Positions 9,368 through 17,958 of a DNA stretch of 64,000 nucleotides are shown here, piece after piece. Positions within the stretch are counted from its first letter, which is position 1, and each line of letters starts with the position of its first letter. Location of the stretch: contig NZ_CP162130.1 in NCBI RefSeq assembly GCF_040833975.1, positions 1,760,001-1,824,000 of the forward strand, in the 5' to 3' direction. The DNA is from Leptospira sp. WS92.C1 (lineage in GTDB: Bacteria > Spirochaetota > Leptospiria > Leptospirales > Leptospiraceae). The notes under the pieces are model-generated. The model saw only the letters and a list, made by a program, of their open reading frames with translations. It did not search any database and was not told the origin of the DNA. The position numbers and the translations under genes are program-made.

Positions 9368-11413
9368 ATGAAAAATCAATCCGGCAAATCGAAGGAGACA
9401 ATTTCTGAAACGAACGGAGTAAAGGGGATGCGGCTTAATTTTAGCACCGATGCCGATTTGGATAATTTTAAAACATACCTGGACGATATACGGCACAGTT
9501 GGCTGAAGACTCTTTGTATTCTCGGTTTTACCCTGATACCGTTGTTTATCGCTCTCGATTATTTTATGATTCCGGAAGAGCGGTTTAAGAATTTTGTGTT
9601 CTATCGAACGATTGCGACAATTTTAATATTGATTCAGTATTCGATTCTTTGTTTAACCAAATCTTCGCGGTATGCGCAGCTTCACGGATATTTTTTTTCT
9701 CTGATCGTCGGTTTGATGATATCTCTGATGACTTTGGAATTGGGAGGATTTGATTCCAGTTATTACGCTGGTTTGAATCTTGCGATGATCGCGGTCATCG
9801 TTTTGATTCCGTGGGGATTTGATCATGCTGTCATAAACTCCCTGTTGATCATCGGAAGTTATTTGTCTTTGAACTTTATTTTTCCGAATTCCTTTCATAA
9901 TAACATACTCGTCAATAATCTTTACTTCTTATCCTCGAGCGCGGTCATTGCTATATCCATCAATCGGGTCCATTTTCAATTGATCCGTAAGGAATTTTAC
10001 GCCAATAGTCAGTTAAAAACCGCTAAAAAAGAACAGGATACGATCATGAACTCGGTGGACGAGGGTTTATTTATCATTCACAAGGTGGACGGTCAATATT
10101 TTATCGGAGAGCATCAGTCCGAGTCGGTAAAAAAAATTCTCGGAAACGCCGTATTATCGGGACGCAAATTTACGGAAGCATTATCGGAATATTTTTCGTT
10201 GAGAAAAATCGACGAACTGATCGAATATTTGATCATGATTTCATCTAGGGACATAGATGAGGATATGATTCGGGATCTGAATCCTCTTGAGAGGGAAGGC
10301 GCTACGGTTCAATTCGGAATCAACAGCGTCATTAAATTTCTGGAATTCGGATTTAAGCGTATAACGCAGGATTATCAAAACACTGATTTTTTAATCAGTA
10401 TCAAAGACGTTACAAAAGAAGTCGAGATGGAACATCAGCTTCGAGACAATGAATTTAAAGCCGAACAAGAAACTCAGATGATGCTTTCCATACTTCATAT
10501 CGGTCCCGCTCTATTGCAGGATTTTATGGAAGGAATTGAAACCGAACTTTCCGTTATCGACGGTGTTTTGAGAGACGAGGAGAATCATAAGAATTTTCCG
10601 AATGCAATCGAAACGATATTTAGATCGGTACATTCCATCAAAGGCAATGCCTCTCTGCTCGATTTAAAATTTCTTACAGAGAAATCGAACGAGTTCGAAA
10701 AAAAAATGATTATGCTCAAAGAAAATAAAATCCCGACCTGGGAGGATTTTTTACCCATAGCGTATGATCTTGCAAAACTTCAAGAGGTGTACGGAGAAAT
10801 GCACGGATTGATTCAGCGTATTCGTTCATTCCAAAACAAAGGAGGCGATACAAAGTCGGCTTTGTCCGCATTGCCCGAAGCGATTAACGAACTCTCTTTG
10901 AGAATTGCTTCCGAACTCGGTAAAAAAGTCAGACTGATCGCAACGGATATCGATTTCACGGGAGTTTCGGGTAAATACGCGTACGCGCTGCGTGATATAT
11001 TGGTTCAATTGACGCGTAACGCGATCACTCACGGAATCGAAAGCCCTGAAATCAGGCTGCGGTCAGGTAAGGAAGAATGTGGCACTTTGATTCTAAGTTT
11101 GAAACCCGTGGGCGATACCTTGTGTGTGAACTTCAGAGACGACGGAAGTTCTTTCGATTTCGCCGCCATACGTAAGAAAGCGTTTCAGATGAACAAGGGT
11201 TTGGAATCCGAGATCAAAAGCTGGGCGGCTGAAAAATTGATAAAACTAACCTTTGAACCGGTCTTTTCCACTGCGGGCGAGTCGACTCTGCACGCCGGAC
11301 GGGGAATGGGGATGGATATCATCAAACAAAGAGTAAAAAAGATCGGAGGGCGGTTGAAGATAAATTACAGTCCAGGACAGTTCACTGAATTTAAGTTTAT
11401 ATTTCCGATTTGA
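9368..11413 (+). CDS. Six-helix membrane sensor with Hpt and CheA-like histidine kinase domains
   Basis: A 681-residue protein. The six-helix domain (about 45-215) carries LGGFDSSYYAGLNL and VNNLYFL, as in the two genes before it. A PAS-like region follows (about 225-365). Next comes an Hpt domain with phospho-acceptor H422 in VHSIKGNA, then a CheA-type HATPase with N551 in the N box (LTRNAITHG) and a glycine box GRGMGMD near residue 645. There is no P5/CheW-binding domain, so it is not a chemoreceptor-coupled CheA. The CheY at 11440 is the obvious phosphate acceptor. The start at 9368 lacks a clear ribosome site; an ATG at 9428 is an alternative. Confidence 0.85.
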   Translation: MKNQSGKSKETISETNGVKGMRLNFSTDADLDNFKTYLDDIRHSWLKTLCILGFTLIPLFIALDYFMIPEERFKNFVFYRTIATILILIQYSILCLTKSSRYAQLHGYFFSLIVGLMISLMTLELGGFDSSYYAGLNLAMIAVIVLIPWGFDHAVINSLLIIGSYLSLNFIFPNSFHNNILVNNLYFLSSSAVIAISINRVHFQLIRKEFYANSQLKTAKKEQDTIMNSVDEGLFIIHKVDGQYFIGEHQSESVKKILGNAVLSGRKFTEALSEYFSLRKIDELIEYLIMISSRDIDEDMIRDLNPLEREGATVQFGINSVIKFLEFGFKRITQDYQNTDFLISIKDVTKEVEMEHQLRDNEFKAEQETQMMLSILHIGPALLQDFMEGIETELSVIDGVLRDEENHKNFPNAIETIFRSVHSIKGNASLLDLKFLTEKSNEFEKKMIMLKENKIPTWEDFLPIAYDLAKLQEVYGEMHGLIQRIRSFQNKGGDTKSALSALPEAINELSLRIASELGKKVRLIATDIDFTGVSGKYAYALRDILVQLTRNAITHGIESPEIRLRSGKEECGTLILSLKPVGDTLCVNFRDDGSSFDFAAIRKKAFQMNKGLESEIKSWAAEKLIKLTFEPVFSTAGESTLHAGRGMGMDIIKQRVKKIGGRLKINYSPGQFTEFKFIFPI

Positions 11414-11439
11414 AAGTTTCAACTATGAAAGGAGGAATT

Positions 11440-11799
11440 ATGAAGATTATGATCGTTGACGATTCGACTATAGTAAGAATGGTAATCGAACGTTATTTGA
11501 AACTTACTCAGCTTGAAATAGTAGCGCAAGCCTCGAACGGCGTTCAGGCAATCGAGTTGTTTAAAGTGCATAAACCGGACATCGTAACCCTTGATATCAC
11601 TATGCCGGAAATGGACGGTCTCGCGGCGCTCGGGGAAATGTTAAAAATAAAATCGGATGCGAAAATCATTATGATCTCCGCTTTGACCAGTAAAACCACG
11701 GTCGTAAAGGCTGTTAACGCAGGTGCGGTTTCGTATTTGATTAAACCGTTGCTGGCTCACAAGTTAACCGATACTCTCAAAAAAATATTGGGGGAATGA
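11440..11799 (+). CDS. CheY-like single-domain response regulator
   Basis: A 119-residue receiver domain with acidic pocket D7/D8, phospho-acceptor D52 (TLDITMPEMDG), S80 and K102 (YLIKP). I place the start at 11440 because AAAGGAGG lies four bases upstream. The longer frame back to a TTG at 11410 would overlap the kinase stop and add ten residues that are not part of the fold. With no output domain, it must act by protein contact or serve as a phosphate shuttle. Its neighbours, a CheA-like kinase upstream and a CheX phosphatase downstream, form a complete phosphorylation and dephosphorylation cycle. Confidence 0.9.
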   Translation: MKIMIVDDSTIVRMVIERYLKLTQLEIVAQASNGVQAIELFKVHKPDIVTLDITMPEMDGLAALGEMLKIKSDAKIIMISALTSKTTVVKAVNAGAVSYLIKPLLAHKLTDTLKKILGE

Positions 11800-11800
11800 T

Positions 11801-12256
11801 ATGAAACAAGAAGAATTGAAAATATTTATAAAAGGGATGATGAATTATTTCAGCCAGTTTAACGGCGACGAACCCGTTGTGGGTGTGCCGTATCCTCAGA
11901 ATGATCATTTCGTATTTTTGGATTATTCAGGAGTGATCGGTATATCCGGAGCGAGAAAGGGATGTATTTATGTTACCGCCACTTTGGCGATGCTCAACGA
12001 TTTAATTATAGCCATGGGATTGGGAGAAGCAGATGAGTCCTTGCGTCTGGATGCGATCGGCGAACTTGCGAATAATATTTCGGGAAACGCGGAACAGTTT
12101 TTCGGTCAGAATTTTAGGATATCGGTTCCTATGGTGATCACAGGACAAGGTCATAATATACATCTGCCCTTGAATATGCCAGTTTTCACGATTCCTTTCG
12201 AGTGGAAGTCTCATAAATCCTATCTCGTTGTGGGAACGCCGCGGGATGACGCATAA
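11801..12256 (+). CDS. CheX-like CheY-P phosphatase
   Basis: A 151-residue protein with the CheX/CheC-type helix DAIGELANNISGNAEQFF, where E and N residues (ExxN) act on the phosphorylated receiver. The rest matches the alternating beta-alpha pattern of CheX, with a glycine-rich strand (GISGARKGCIYVT). It starts one base after the CheY stop, with GGGGAA as ribosome site. It should hydrolyse the aspartyl phosphate of the CheY-like protein just upstream, resetting the signal. No flagellar or chemoreceptor gene is nearby, so the pair probably serves this signalling cassette. Confidence 0.82.
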   Translation: MKQEELKIFIKGMMNYFSQFNGDEPVVGVPYPQNDHFVFLDYSGVIGISGARKGCIYVTATLAMLNDLIIAMGLGEADESLRLDAIGELANNISGNAEQFFGQNFRISVPMVITGQGHNIHLPLNMPVFTIPFEWKSHKSYLVVGTPRDDA

Positions 12257-12282
12257 TGTTATATTTTCATTATTTAATAATT

Positions 12283-12708
12283 TTATGATTTATTACTTTT
12301 TCCTAAAATTCTTTTGATCTTAACCTGAGGTTTTTTGTCCAGGCCGTGTTCGTGAAAATAATTCTTAGCCGCGGCTATGATTTCCGAATCAGTGGATTGA
12401 TCCATAATGATTTCTGCCAGGACCTTTTTGGCTATGGAAGGATAGTGCGTTTCCAGATGACTGTGAAAGTGGGTTTTGGTCAATCCGGGCCCTGCTATCA
12501 AAAGATCATCCAACGGAGTCAGTTTTTCGGCGACTTCCCCGAAAAAATGTTTTAAGGCTTCTTTCTTGATCGTATCGATTCGATCCAAATGCTGATCGTG
12601 ACGTTCAGGTTTTTGTTTATGGATAATTTGTTCAGAGACGATAGAATTCTTTGAAAAAACAAATTCTTTTGCCTGAGATTGATCGATCCATAGAATACAA
12701 TGTAACAT
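12283..12708 (-). CDS. eRF1 domain 3-like small protein
   Basis: A 141-residue protein whose central part (LLIAGPGLTKTHFHSHL, then a helix ending in KKVLAEIIM) resembles domain 3 of archaeal/eukaryotic release factor eRF1 and the bacterial proteins derived from it. It lacks the GGQ and decoding domains, so it cannot be a release factor by itself. The start is well supported by AAGGAG seven bases upstream on the minus strand. It converges with the signalling cassette. The biological role is unknown; a link to ribosome rescue or stress is only a guess from the fold. Confidence 0.55.
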   Translation of the reverse strand: MLHCILWIDQSQAKEFVFSKNSIVSEQIIHKQKPERHDQHLDRIDTIKKEALKHFFGEVAEKLTPLDDLLIAGPGLTKTHFHSHLETHYPSIAKKVLAEIIMDQSTDSEIIAAAKNYFHEHGLDKKPQVKIKRILGKSNKS

Positions 12709-13189
12709 TGCTTACTCCTTTTCAGATCGAGACAATTAGAAAGACTTCATGTCCTTTTCTTCTTAAGGTCATGAAAGCATAAACAATCACTTCTTTTCAA
12801 GTCCGATTCGTATTCGATTGAAAATAATAAGATATTGATCCGATTTTTTGTTTAAAAATGGAATCAGATCGAATTACGGTGAAATAAAATCCTTAAATCC
12901 GTTTAGTGATCGACAAGTCCTTATTTTATCGAGAAGATATAGGCGGAACTTTTTTAAACACACCGCTTGGTTGTCTTTGATACTTCTGAAAGGATGTCTT
13001 AATTTCGAATGTCCGTGAAGTGCGATTGTGCTTCAGGATAACCGGGAAGAATTCTCAAGAATTAAAATTACATTAAATACGAATATTGCGTATTCACACG
13101 CTCCGTAATCTCTATGTATTTCCAGCCGAAAGCAGACGGTGTCTGCTCTTGTTTGTTTCAATTGTTCCATCACGGAAGGAAAAATTTTT
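12709..13189. other. Intergenic region between divergent genes
   Basis: About 480 bases separate the eRF1-like gene (leftward) and the glycosyltransferase (rightward), so promoters for both should lie here. The sequence is AT-rich. I see no convincing coding frame, RNA gene or repeat. Confidence 0.5.
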
Positions 13190-15481
13190 ATGGAACACAA
13201 TGTCACTCTTTCCACTCTAAACCGAATTGCATTTATCGGAAACTATCTGCCCCGTCAATGCGGTATCGCTACATTTACCACCGATCTTTGTGAAGCCATT
13301 GCAAAGGAACATATTAAAACGACCTGTATCGCAATACCCGTCAACGATATAGAAGTGGGTTATGCGTATTCTTCGCGAGTGCGTTTTGAAATCACGGAAA
13401 AAGATATCGAATCGTATCACCGGGCAGCCGATTTTCTGAACGTTAATAACGTTGATCTTGTATGTCTTCAATTCGAATACGGAATTTTCGGAGGAAGAGC
13501 AGGAGGTCATATTCTCGCACTTCTGCGCAATTTGCGAATGCCCATCGTTACAACTCTGCACACCATTCTTCATGACCCGGATCCGGATCAGCTGAAGGTA
13601 TTGAAACAGGTTGCGGCTCTTTCGGATCGTTTAGTGGTCATGAGCGAGCGTGGTGCGGAGTTTCTACAGACGGTTTACGAGATCCAAGAGGATAAAATCG
13701 ATTTCATTCCGCACGGAATTCCCGACGTACCTTTTGTGGATCCGAGCTATCATAAGGACAAGTTCGGTGTAGAAGGGAAGGTCGTTCTTCTCAGTTTCGG
13801 ATTGTTATCTCCGAACAAAGGAATCGAAACCGTGATCTCATCTCTGCCCGCGATCTTGAAAAAACATCCGAATGTAGTTTATATCATCCTTGGAGCGACA
13901 CACCCGAACGTTGTGCGAAACGAAGGCGAAACATATAGACTCTTTCTTCAGAGATTGGCGCACGAAAAGAATGTGGAAAGTCATCTGATTTTTTACAATC
14001 GGTTTGTAAGCCTGGAGGAACTTATCGAGTTTATCGGAGCGACCGATATCTACGTTACTCCTTATCTCGATCCGGCCCAGATTACTTCGGGAACTCTTGC
14101 ATACACGTTGGGAGCTGGAAAAGCGGTGATTTCCACACCTTACTGGTATGCTCAAGAGATGTTGGCTGAGGAACGCGGCGTACTCGTGCCGTTTCGAGAT
14201 CCGAAAGCCTTAGCGGAACAAGTGATCGATCTTTTAGACAACGAATCCAAACGTCATGCGATGCGGAAGCGCGCTTATCTCTACGGGCGATCGATGATTT
14301 GGCCGAAGGTTGCTAAAGAATATATGCTGAGTTTTGAAAAGGCTCGAGTAGAACGTCGTCATTTTTCTCCGCCCGGTTTTGCGATCCAACCTCTGGACAA
14401 ACGTCCGAGTGAAATGCCCCCACTCAAACTGGATCATTTGCGTCACATGACTGATAGCACCGGCATCTTACAACACGCATACTTTACGATTCCGAACTAT
14501 AACGAAGGATATACGATAGACGATAACGCTCGCGCGCTGATGGTAAGCACTCTGATGCAGGACCTGGGCAATGGAGAAGTCTTTGAACTGACCTTCCGTT
14601 ATCTCGCCTTTGTCTGGTATGCATACAATCCGAAAACGGGACGTTTCCGAAACTTCATGGATTACCAACGTCACTGGTTGGAAGATAGCGGATCCGATGA
14701 CAGTCACGGCCGCGCTCTTTGGGCGTTGGGAACCGTTCTCGGAAGAGCAAGCGCACCCACGTTACCCAGCATTGCGGGAAGATTGTTCGAACAAGCGCTT
14801 CCGGCGATACTGGGAACTTCCAGTCCTAGAGCTTGGGCGTTTGCACTGATCGGAATTCACGAGTATCTCCAGAGATTTGACGGGGATCGTATGGCCAGTC
14901 AGGTCCGGGAAGAATTGTCCGAAAGATTGTTAGGTCTCTATCAAAGAAATAATACAGAAGAATGGCATTGGTTCGAAGAAGGACTTAGCTATTGCAACGC
15001 AGCCCTATCGCATGCGATGTTGTTATCGGGTCAGTCGATTCCGAATCCAACGATGACCCAGATCGGACTCGAATCCTTGGAATGGTTATCTGATTTACAA
15101 CGCGGGGATGCAGATGGAGACCATTTCGTACCGATCGGTTCCAACGGTTTTTATCCTAGAGGAGGGGAACACGCTCGTTTTGATCAACAACCGGTAGAAG
15201 CGCAAGCGACAGTATCCGCGTGTCTCGAAGCATATCGTCTAACACGAGAAATACGATGGCGCAAGGAAGCAAGACGCGCTTTTGAATGGTTTCTCGGACG
15301 CAACGATCTGAATTCCCCTGTGTATGATCCAACCACGGGCGGATGTAGAGACGGCTTACACCCGGATCGAGTCAATGAAAATCAAGGTGCGGAATCCACG
15401 TTAGCGTTTCTTCAGAGTTTACTGGAGCTGCGTTTAGCCGAGAACAATGCACTGGATCAAGAAGAAGTAAAAACACAATGA
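13190..15481 (+). CDS. Glycosyltransferase family 4 protein with C-terminal alpha/alpha barrel-like domain
   Basis: A 763-residue protein. Residues about 10-375 form a GT-B glycosyltransferase: N-terminal loop LPRQCGIATFTTDL, glycine-rich FGLLSPNKGIET, and a C-terminal nucleotide-sugar site around TPYLDPAQITSGTLAYTLGAG. Residues about 400-750 are helical with GYTIDDNARALM and resemble an alpha/alpha six-barrel like those of glycoside hydrolases. The start is set at 13190 by GGAAGGA upstream; a longer frame to 13139 lacks support. The stop overlaps the start of the GH130-like gene as ATGA. Together they probably make or remodel a mannose-containing glycan or storage sugar, but the substrate cannot be read from sequence. 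Confidence 0.8.
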   Translation: MEHNVTLSTLNRIAFIGNYLPRQCGIATFTTDLCEAIAKEHIKTTCIAIPVNDIEVGYAYSSRVRFEITEKDIESYHRAADFLNVNNVDLVCLQFEYGIFGGRAGGHILALLRNLRMPIVTTLHTILHDPDPDQLKVLKQVAALSDRLVVMSERGAEFLQTVYEIQEDKIDFIPHGIPDVPFVDPSYHKDKFGVEGKVVLLSFGLLSPNKGIETVISSLPAILKKHPNVVYIILGATHPNVVRNEGETYRLFLQRLAHEKNVESHLIFYNRFVSLEELIEFIGATDIYVTPYLDPAQITSGTLAYTLGAGKAVISTPYWYAQEMLAEERGVLVPFRDPKALAEQVIDLLDNESKRHAMRKRAYLYGRSMIWPKVAKEYMLSFEKARVERRHFSPPGFAIQPLDKRPSEMPPLKLDHLRHMTDSTGILQHAYFTIPNYNEGYTIDDNARALMVSTLMQDLGNGEVFELTFRYLAFVWYAYNPKTGRFRNFMDYQRHWLEDSGSDDSHGRALWALGTVLGRASAPTLPSIAGRLFEQALPAILGTSSPRAWAFALIGIHEYLQRFDGDRMASQVREELSERLLGLYQRNNTEEWHWFEEGLSYCNAALSHAMLLSGQSIPNPTMTQIGLESLEWLSDLQRGDADGDHFVPIGSNGFYPRGGEHARFDQQPVEAQATVSACLEAYRLTREIRWRKEARRAFEWFLGRNDLNSPVYDPTTGGCRDGLHPDRVNENQGAESTLAFLQSLLELRLAENNALDQEEVKTQ

Positions 15482-16419
15482 AACAGAAAAAAAATCCGGG
15501 ACTTTTACATCGCTACAAAGAAAACCCCATCTTGACCGCAAAGGATTGGCCTTATCCCATTCACAGCGTATTCAATCCCGGTGCGACTAAGCTAAAGGAC
15601 GGCACCACACTTTTATTATGCAGAGTGGAAGATCGAACCGGAAAATCGCATCTCTGCGCCGCCCGTTCCATCAACGGTATCGACGACTGGAAGATCGACG
15701 CCGAACCTACATTCATGGCGGATCCCGAAAAATTTCCGGAGGAATTGTGGGGGATCGAAGACCCGCGGATCACTTTCATTCCGGAATTGAATCAATATGC
15801 GGTAGTTTATACCGCGTATTCCAAAGAAGGTCCCGGTGTCGCTTTAGCTTTTACAAAAGATTTTCAGGTTTTTGAACGTTATGGGATGATTCTTCAGCCG
15901 GAAGACAAGGACGCAGCCTTGTTGCCTCGTAAGATCGAGGGACGTTGGGTTATGATCCATCGACCGATCGGAGCACACGGAGCCCATATGTGGATTTCCT
16001 ATTCTTCCGATCTAAAACAATGGGGTGATCATAAGATGATGTTGGAAGCGAGGTTGGGCGGATGGTGGGACGCGAATAAAATCGGACTTTCTCCGCCTCC
16101 GATAGAAACGCCGCAAGGATGGCTGGTCATCTATCATGGAGTACGTCACAACGCTTCTGGTGCTTTGTATCGACTCGGACTAGCATTGTTTGATTTGAAT
16201 ACACCCGAACTATGTTTAAAACGGGGGCAGGAATGGATATTTGGAGCAGAGGAGCCCTATGAACAAAGAGGTGATGTGGATAACGTGATTTTTCCTTGCG
16301 GATATACGTTAGACGCAGATGGGGATACTCTCAATATCTACTACGGAGCCGCAGATACGAGTATTGCCCTTGCCACCTGCAGCGTGAAAGTCCTATTGGA
16401 ATGGTTGGTAAAACAATGA
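15478..16419 (+). CDS. GH130-family glycosidase/phosphorylase-like protein
   Basis: A 313-residue five-bladed beta-propeller type protein. It shows the GH130 hallmarks: NPGATKL, LLLCRVED, and the catalytic acid D95 in WGIEDPRI, followed by blade repeats such as YTAYSKEGPGVALA and GWLVIYHGV. GH130 enzymes act on beta-mannosides, either by phosphorolysis of beta-1,4-mannosides or by phosphorolysis or hydrolysis of beta-1,2-mannosides. It overlaps the glycosyltransferase stop by ATGA, so a paired synthetic and degradative role is likely. I cannot tell phosphorylase from hydrolase without aligning the phosphate-binding residues. Confidence 0.85.
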   Translation: MKQKKNPGLLHRYKENPILTAKDWPYPIHSVFNPGATKLKDGTTLLLCRVEDRTGKSHLCAARSINGIDDWKIDAEPTFMADPEKFPEELWGIEDPRITFIPELNQYAVVYTAYSKEGPGVALAFTKDFQVFERYGMILQPEDKDAALLPRKIEGRWVMIHRPIGAHGAHMWISYSSDLKQWGDHKMMLEARLGGWWDANKIGLSPPPIETPQGWLVIYHGVRHNASGALYRLGLALFDLNTPELCLKRGQEWIFGAEEPYEQRGDVDNVIFPCGYTLDADGDTLNIYYGAADTSIALATCSVKVLLEWLVKQ

Positions 16420-16429
16420 ACTGGATTTT

Positions 16430-16860
16430 TTAAAAGCGGAAATCTTTCTTAAAACAGAAATTCATGTCTTGAAAATTTGCCTTCAAAGAACACATAACGT
16501 TCCATTTTCCGTTTTCAAATTCGACGATCACGTGACGTCGGTTTCTTTCGATCATTCTTCCGGAGATTTTTTTGGAAGTAAGAATGGAATTCGAATTTTT
16601 CTCGATAGAAATCGTTACAAAATTATTTTTTAGTCTTGTTCGATCTGTCTTTGGATATCGATCGGAAGATCCGATATGGAATCAATGAGAATCGAATCCC
16701 GATAGGAACAGGAGAAATCCGGAAGCGGAAAACTTTTATCCAAGGTGGGTTTCCGTTTTCGAATTTTGGAAAAAAATTATCGCCAATGTCAATGTTGAAT
16801 TCGATTTTAGAATCACAAAACCATACGACGATTTGACCTATAAAATTTTCGGATTAAAAT
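16430..16860 (-). pseudogene. Decayed gene in two overlapping minus-strand frames
   Basis: No intact gene is present, but two minus-strand frames read like protein. One runs from about 16850 down to a stop near 16630 and contains KIEFNIDIGDNFFPKFENG. The other runs from about 16680 to a TAA at 16430-16432 and contains RRHVIVEFENGKWNVMC. Neither has an ATG, GTG or TTG start with a ribosome site. The simplest reading is one gene broken by a frameshift near 16640 and by loss of its start. I do not recognise the family. Confidence 0.35.
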
Positions 16861-16886
16861 CAATATTAGAAAAATAAAATTTAGCA

Positions 16887-17507
16887 TTAGTAAACGAGTT
16901 TGTAGGCCTTCGAAGTCCCGGCTGGTCCTTCCGCTAATTCCTCGAATTTCAGGTGTTTGTCCGCGGCTCGCTCGAATACGGATTGAGTGACTAAGATCTC
17001 TCCGGCTTCAGCAGTATCCTCTCCGAGTTTACTTGCGATATTGACTTCGGAGCCGAATACATCCGTATCTCCGATCTTCAAAACCTTACCGAATCCGAGT
17101 CCAACACAGAGCAGGATTTTTTCTTCCGGAATTTTGTCCTTGTTGTATATTACAAGTTCCTGTTGCATCTTGATTGCGGAGGTGATTCCCTTTCCTACGT
17201 TTCGAAAGATGACTAAAAAACTGTCTCCTTCCGATTTTAGAAGAATTCCGTCGTGATCTTCGATGATCGGGATGAGGATCCGTTCGGATTCGTGGATCGT
17301 CTGCAAGAAGTGAATGATTCCGAATTTTTCCACCCCCCTGGAAAAGCCGGAAAGATCCGTGAACATCACGCACCATTCTTCGCCGAATAAATCCCAGATT
17401 CGTTGATCGATCATTTCCTTGTCTGCGCCAGGTTGCAGTCTGTCTTGGACCAATTTTTCCAATCTGTCTTCGGACGCGCTGGCTCCGATTGTTCTGCGAA
17501 ATGCCAT
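16887..17507 (-). CDS. Class III adenylate/guanylate cyclase domain protein
   Basis: A 206-residue soluble protein: a helical N-terminus of about 44 residues and one cyclase domain. The metal aspartates are D51 (MFTDLSGFS) and D95 (LKSEGDSF). K91 and D149 occupy the purine-recognition positions, the Lys/Asp pair typical of adenylate cyclases. N156 is present, but the transition-state Arg is replaced by K160 (NIASKL). That change could lower activity. It has no sensor domain of its own. An AGAGGG ribosome site precedes the ATG. It is the second cyclase of the window after the response regulator at 2235. Confidence 0.8.
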   Translation of the reverse strand: MAFRRTIGASASEDRLEKLVQDRLQPGADKEMIDQRIWDLFGEEWCVMFTDLSGFSRGVEKFGIIHFLQTIHESERILIPIIEDHDGILLKSEGDSFLVIFRNVGKGITSAIKMQQELVIYNKDKIPEEKILLCVGLGFGKVLKIGDTDVFGSEVNIASKLGEDTAEAGEILVTQSVFERAADKHLKFEELAEGPAGTSKAYKLVY

Positions 17508-17707
17508 AATCCCTCTTTAAAAAATTGAGAATCTCAATTCTCTTTCAATTAGAATCAGAATGTTCCCCAAAGAATTTCTGTCTGTCAATGGGAATCTGAT
17601 GCAGGCCCGAGTCCCGGTCTTTGCAGAACTTGAAAGCGAAAAAATAGATTTTATATATTGGACAAAATTCCTTTATATGAGATAAAATTCTTTACTTTGA
17701 CAGAAAA

Positions 17708-17951
17708 ATGAGTCTGAATTCTCAGAAAGATACGATTGATCCTCGTTCCGAAAGAATCTCTTGTTTAGCCTAACGAGTATGGCGATCGGTCTTACGATCG
17801 GAGGCGGGGTGTTTGTCTATCGGGAATCGTAGGCGCATCCGTGAGACGTTATCTGCCGTTGCTCTACGCGTTAGCCGCCATTCCTATGTTTTTTGCAATC
17901 GTTCCGTTGGCTGCGTTAGGCACCATTCTTCTCCGTAAGAATTTTGAGTAG
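17708..17951 (+). pseudogene. Decayed small membrane protein gene
   Basis: The reading starts at ATG 17708 and stops after 21 codons. It continues after one frameshift as LTSMAIGLTIGGGVFVY up to a TAG, and after another as RRYLPLLYALAAIPMFFAIV to the stop at 17949-17951. The pieces add up to about 80 residues with two membrane helices. Two frameshifts in 240 bases, next to another pseudogene starting eight bases later, indicate decay. The family is not recognised. Confidence 0.5.
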
Positions 17952-17958
17952 GTATCTT

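Noticed and set aside
11410..11439. Longer CheY frame starting at TTG overlapping the kinase stop
   Set aside because: A strong AAAGGAGG site points to ATG 11440, and the extra residues precede the fold.
16636..16836. 66-codon plus-strand frame
   Set aside because: It is antisense to the decayed minus-strand gene, which has the more protein-like reading.
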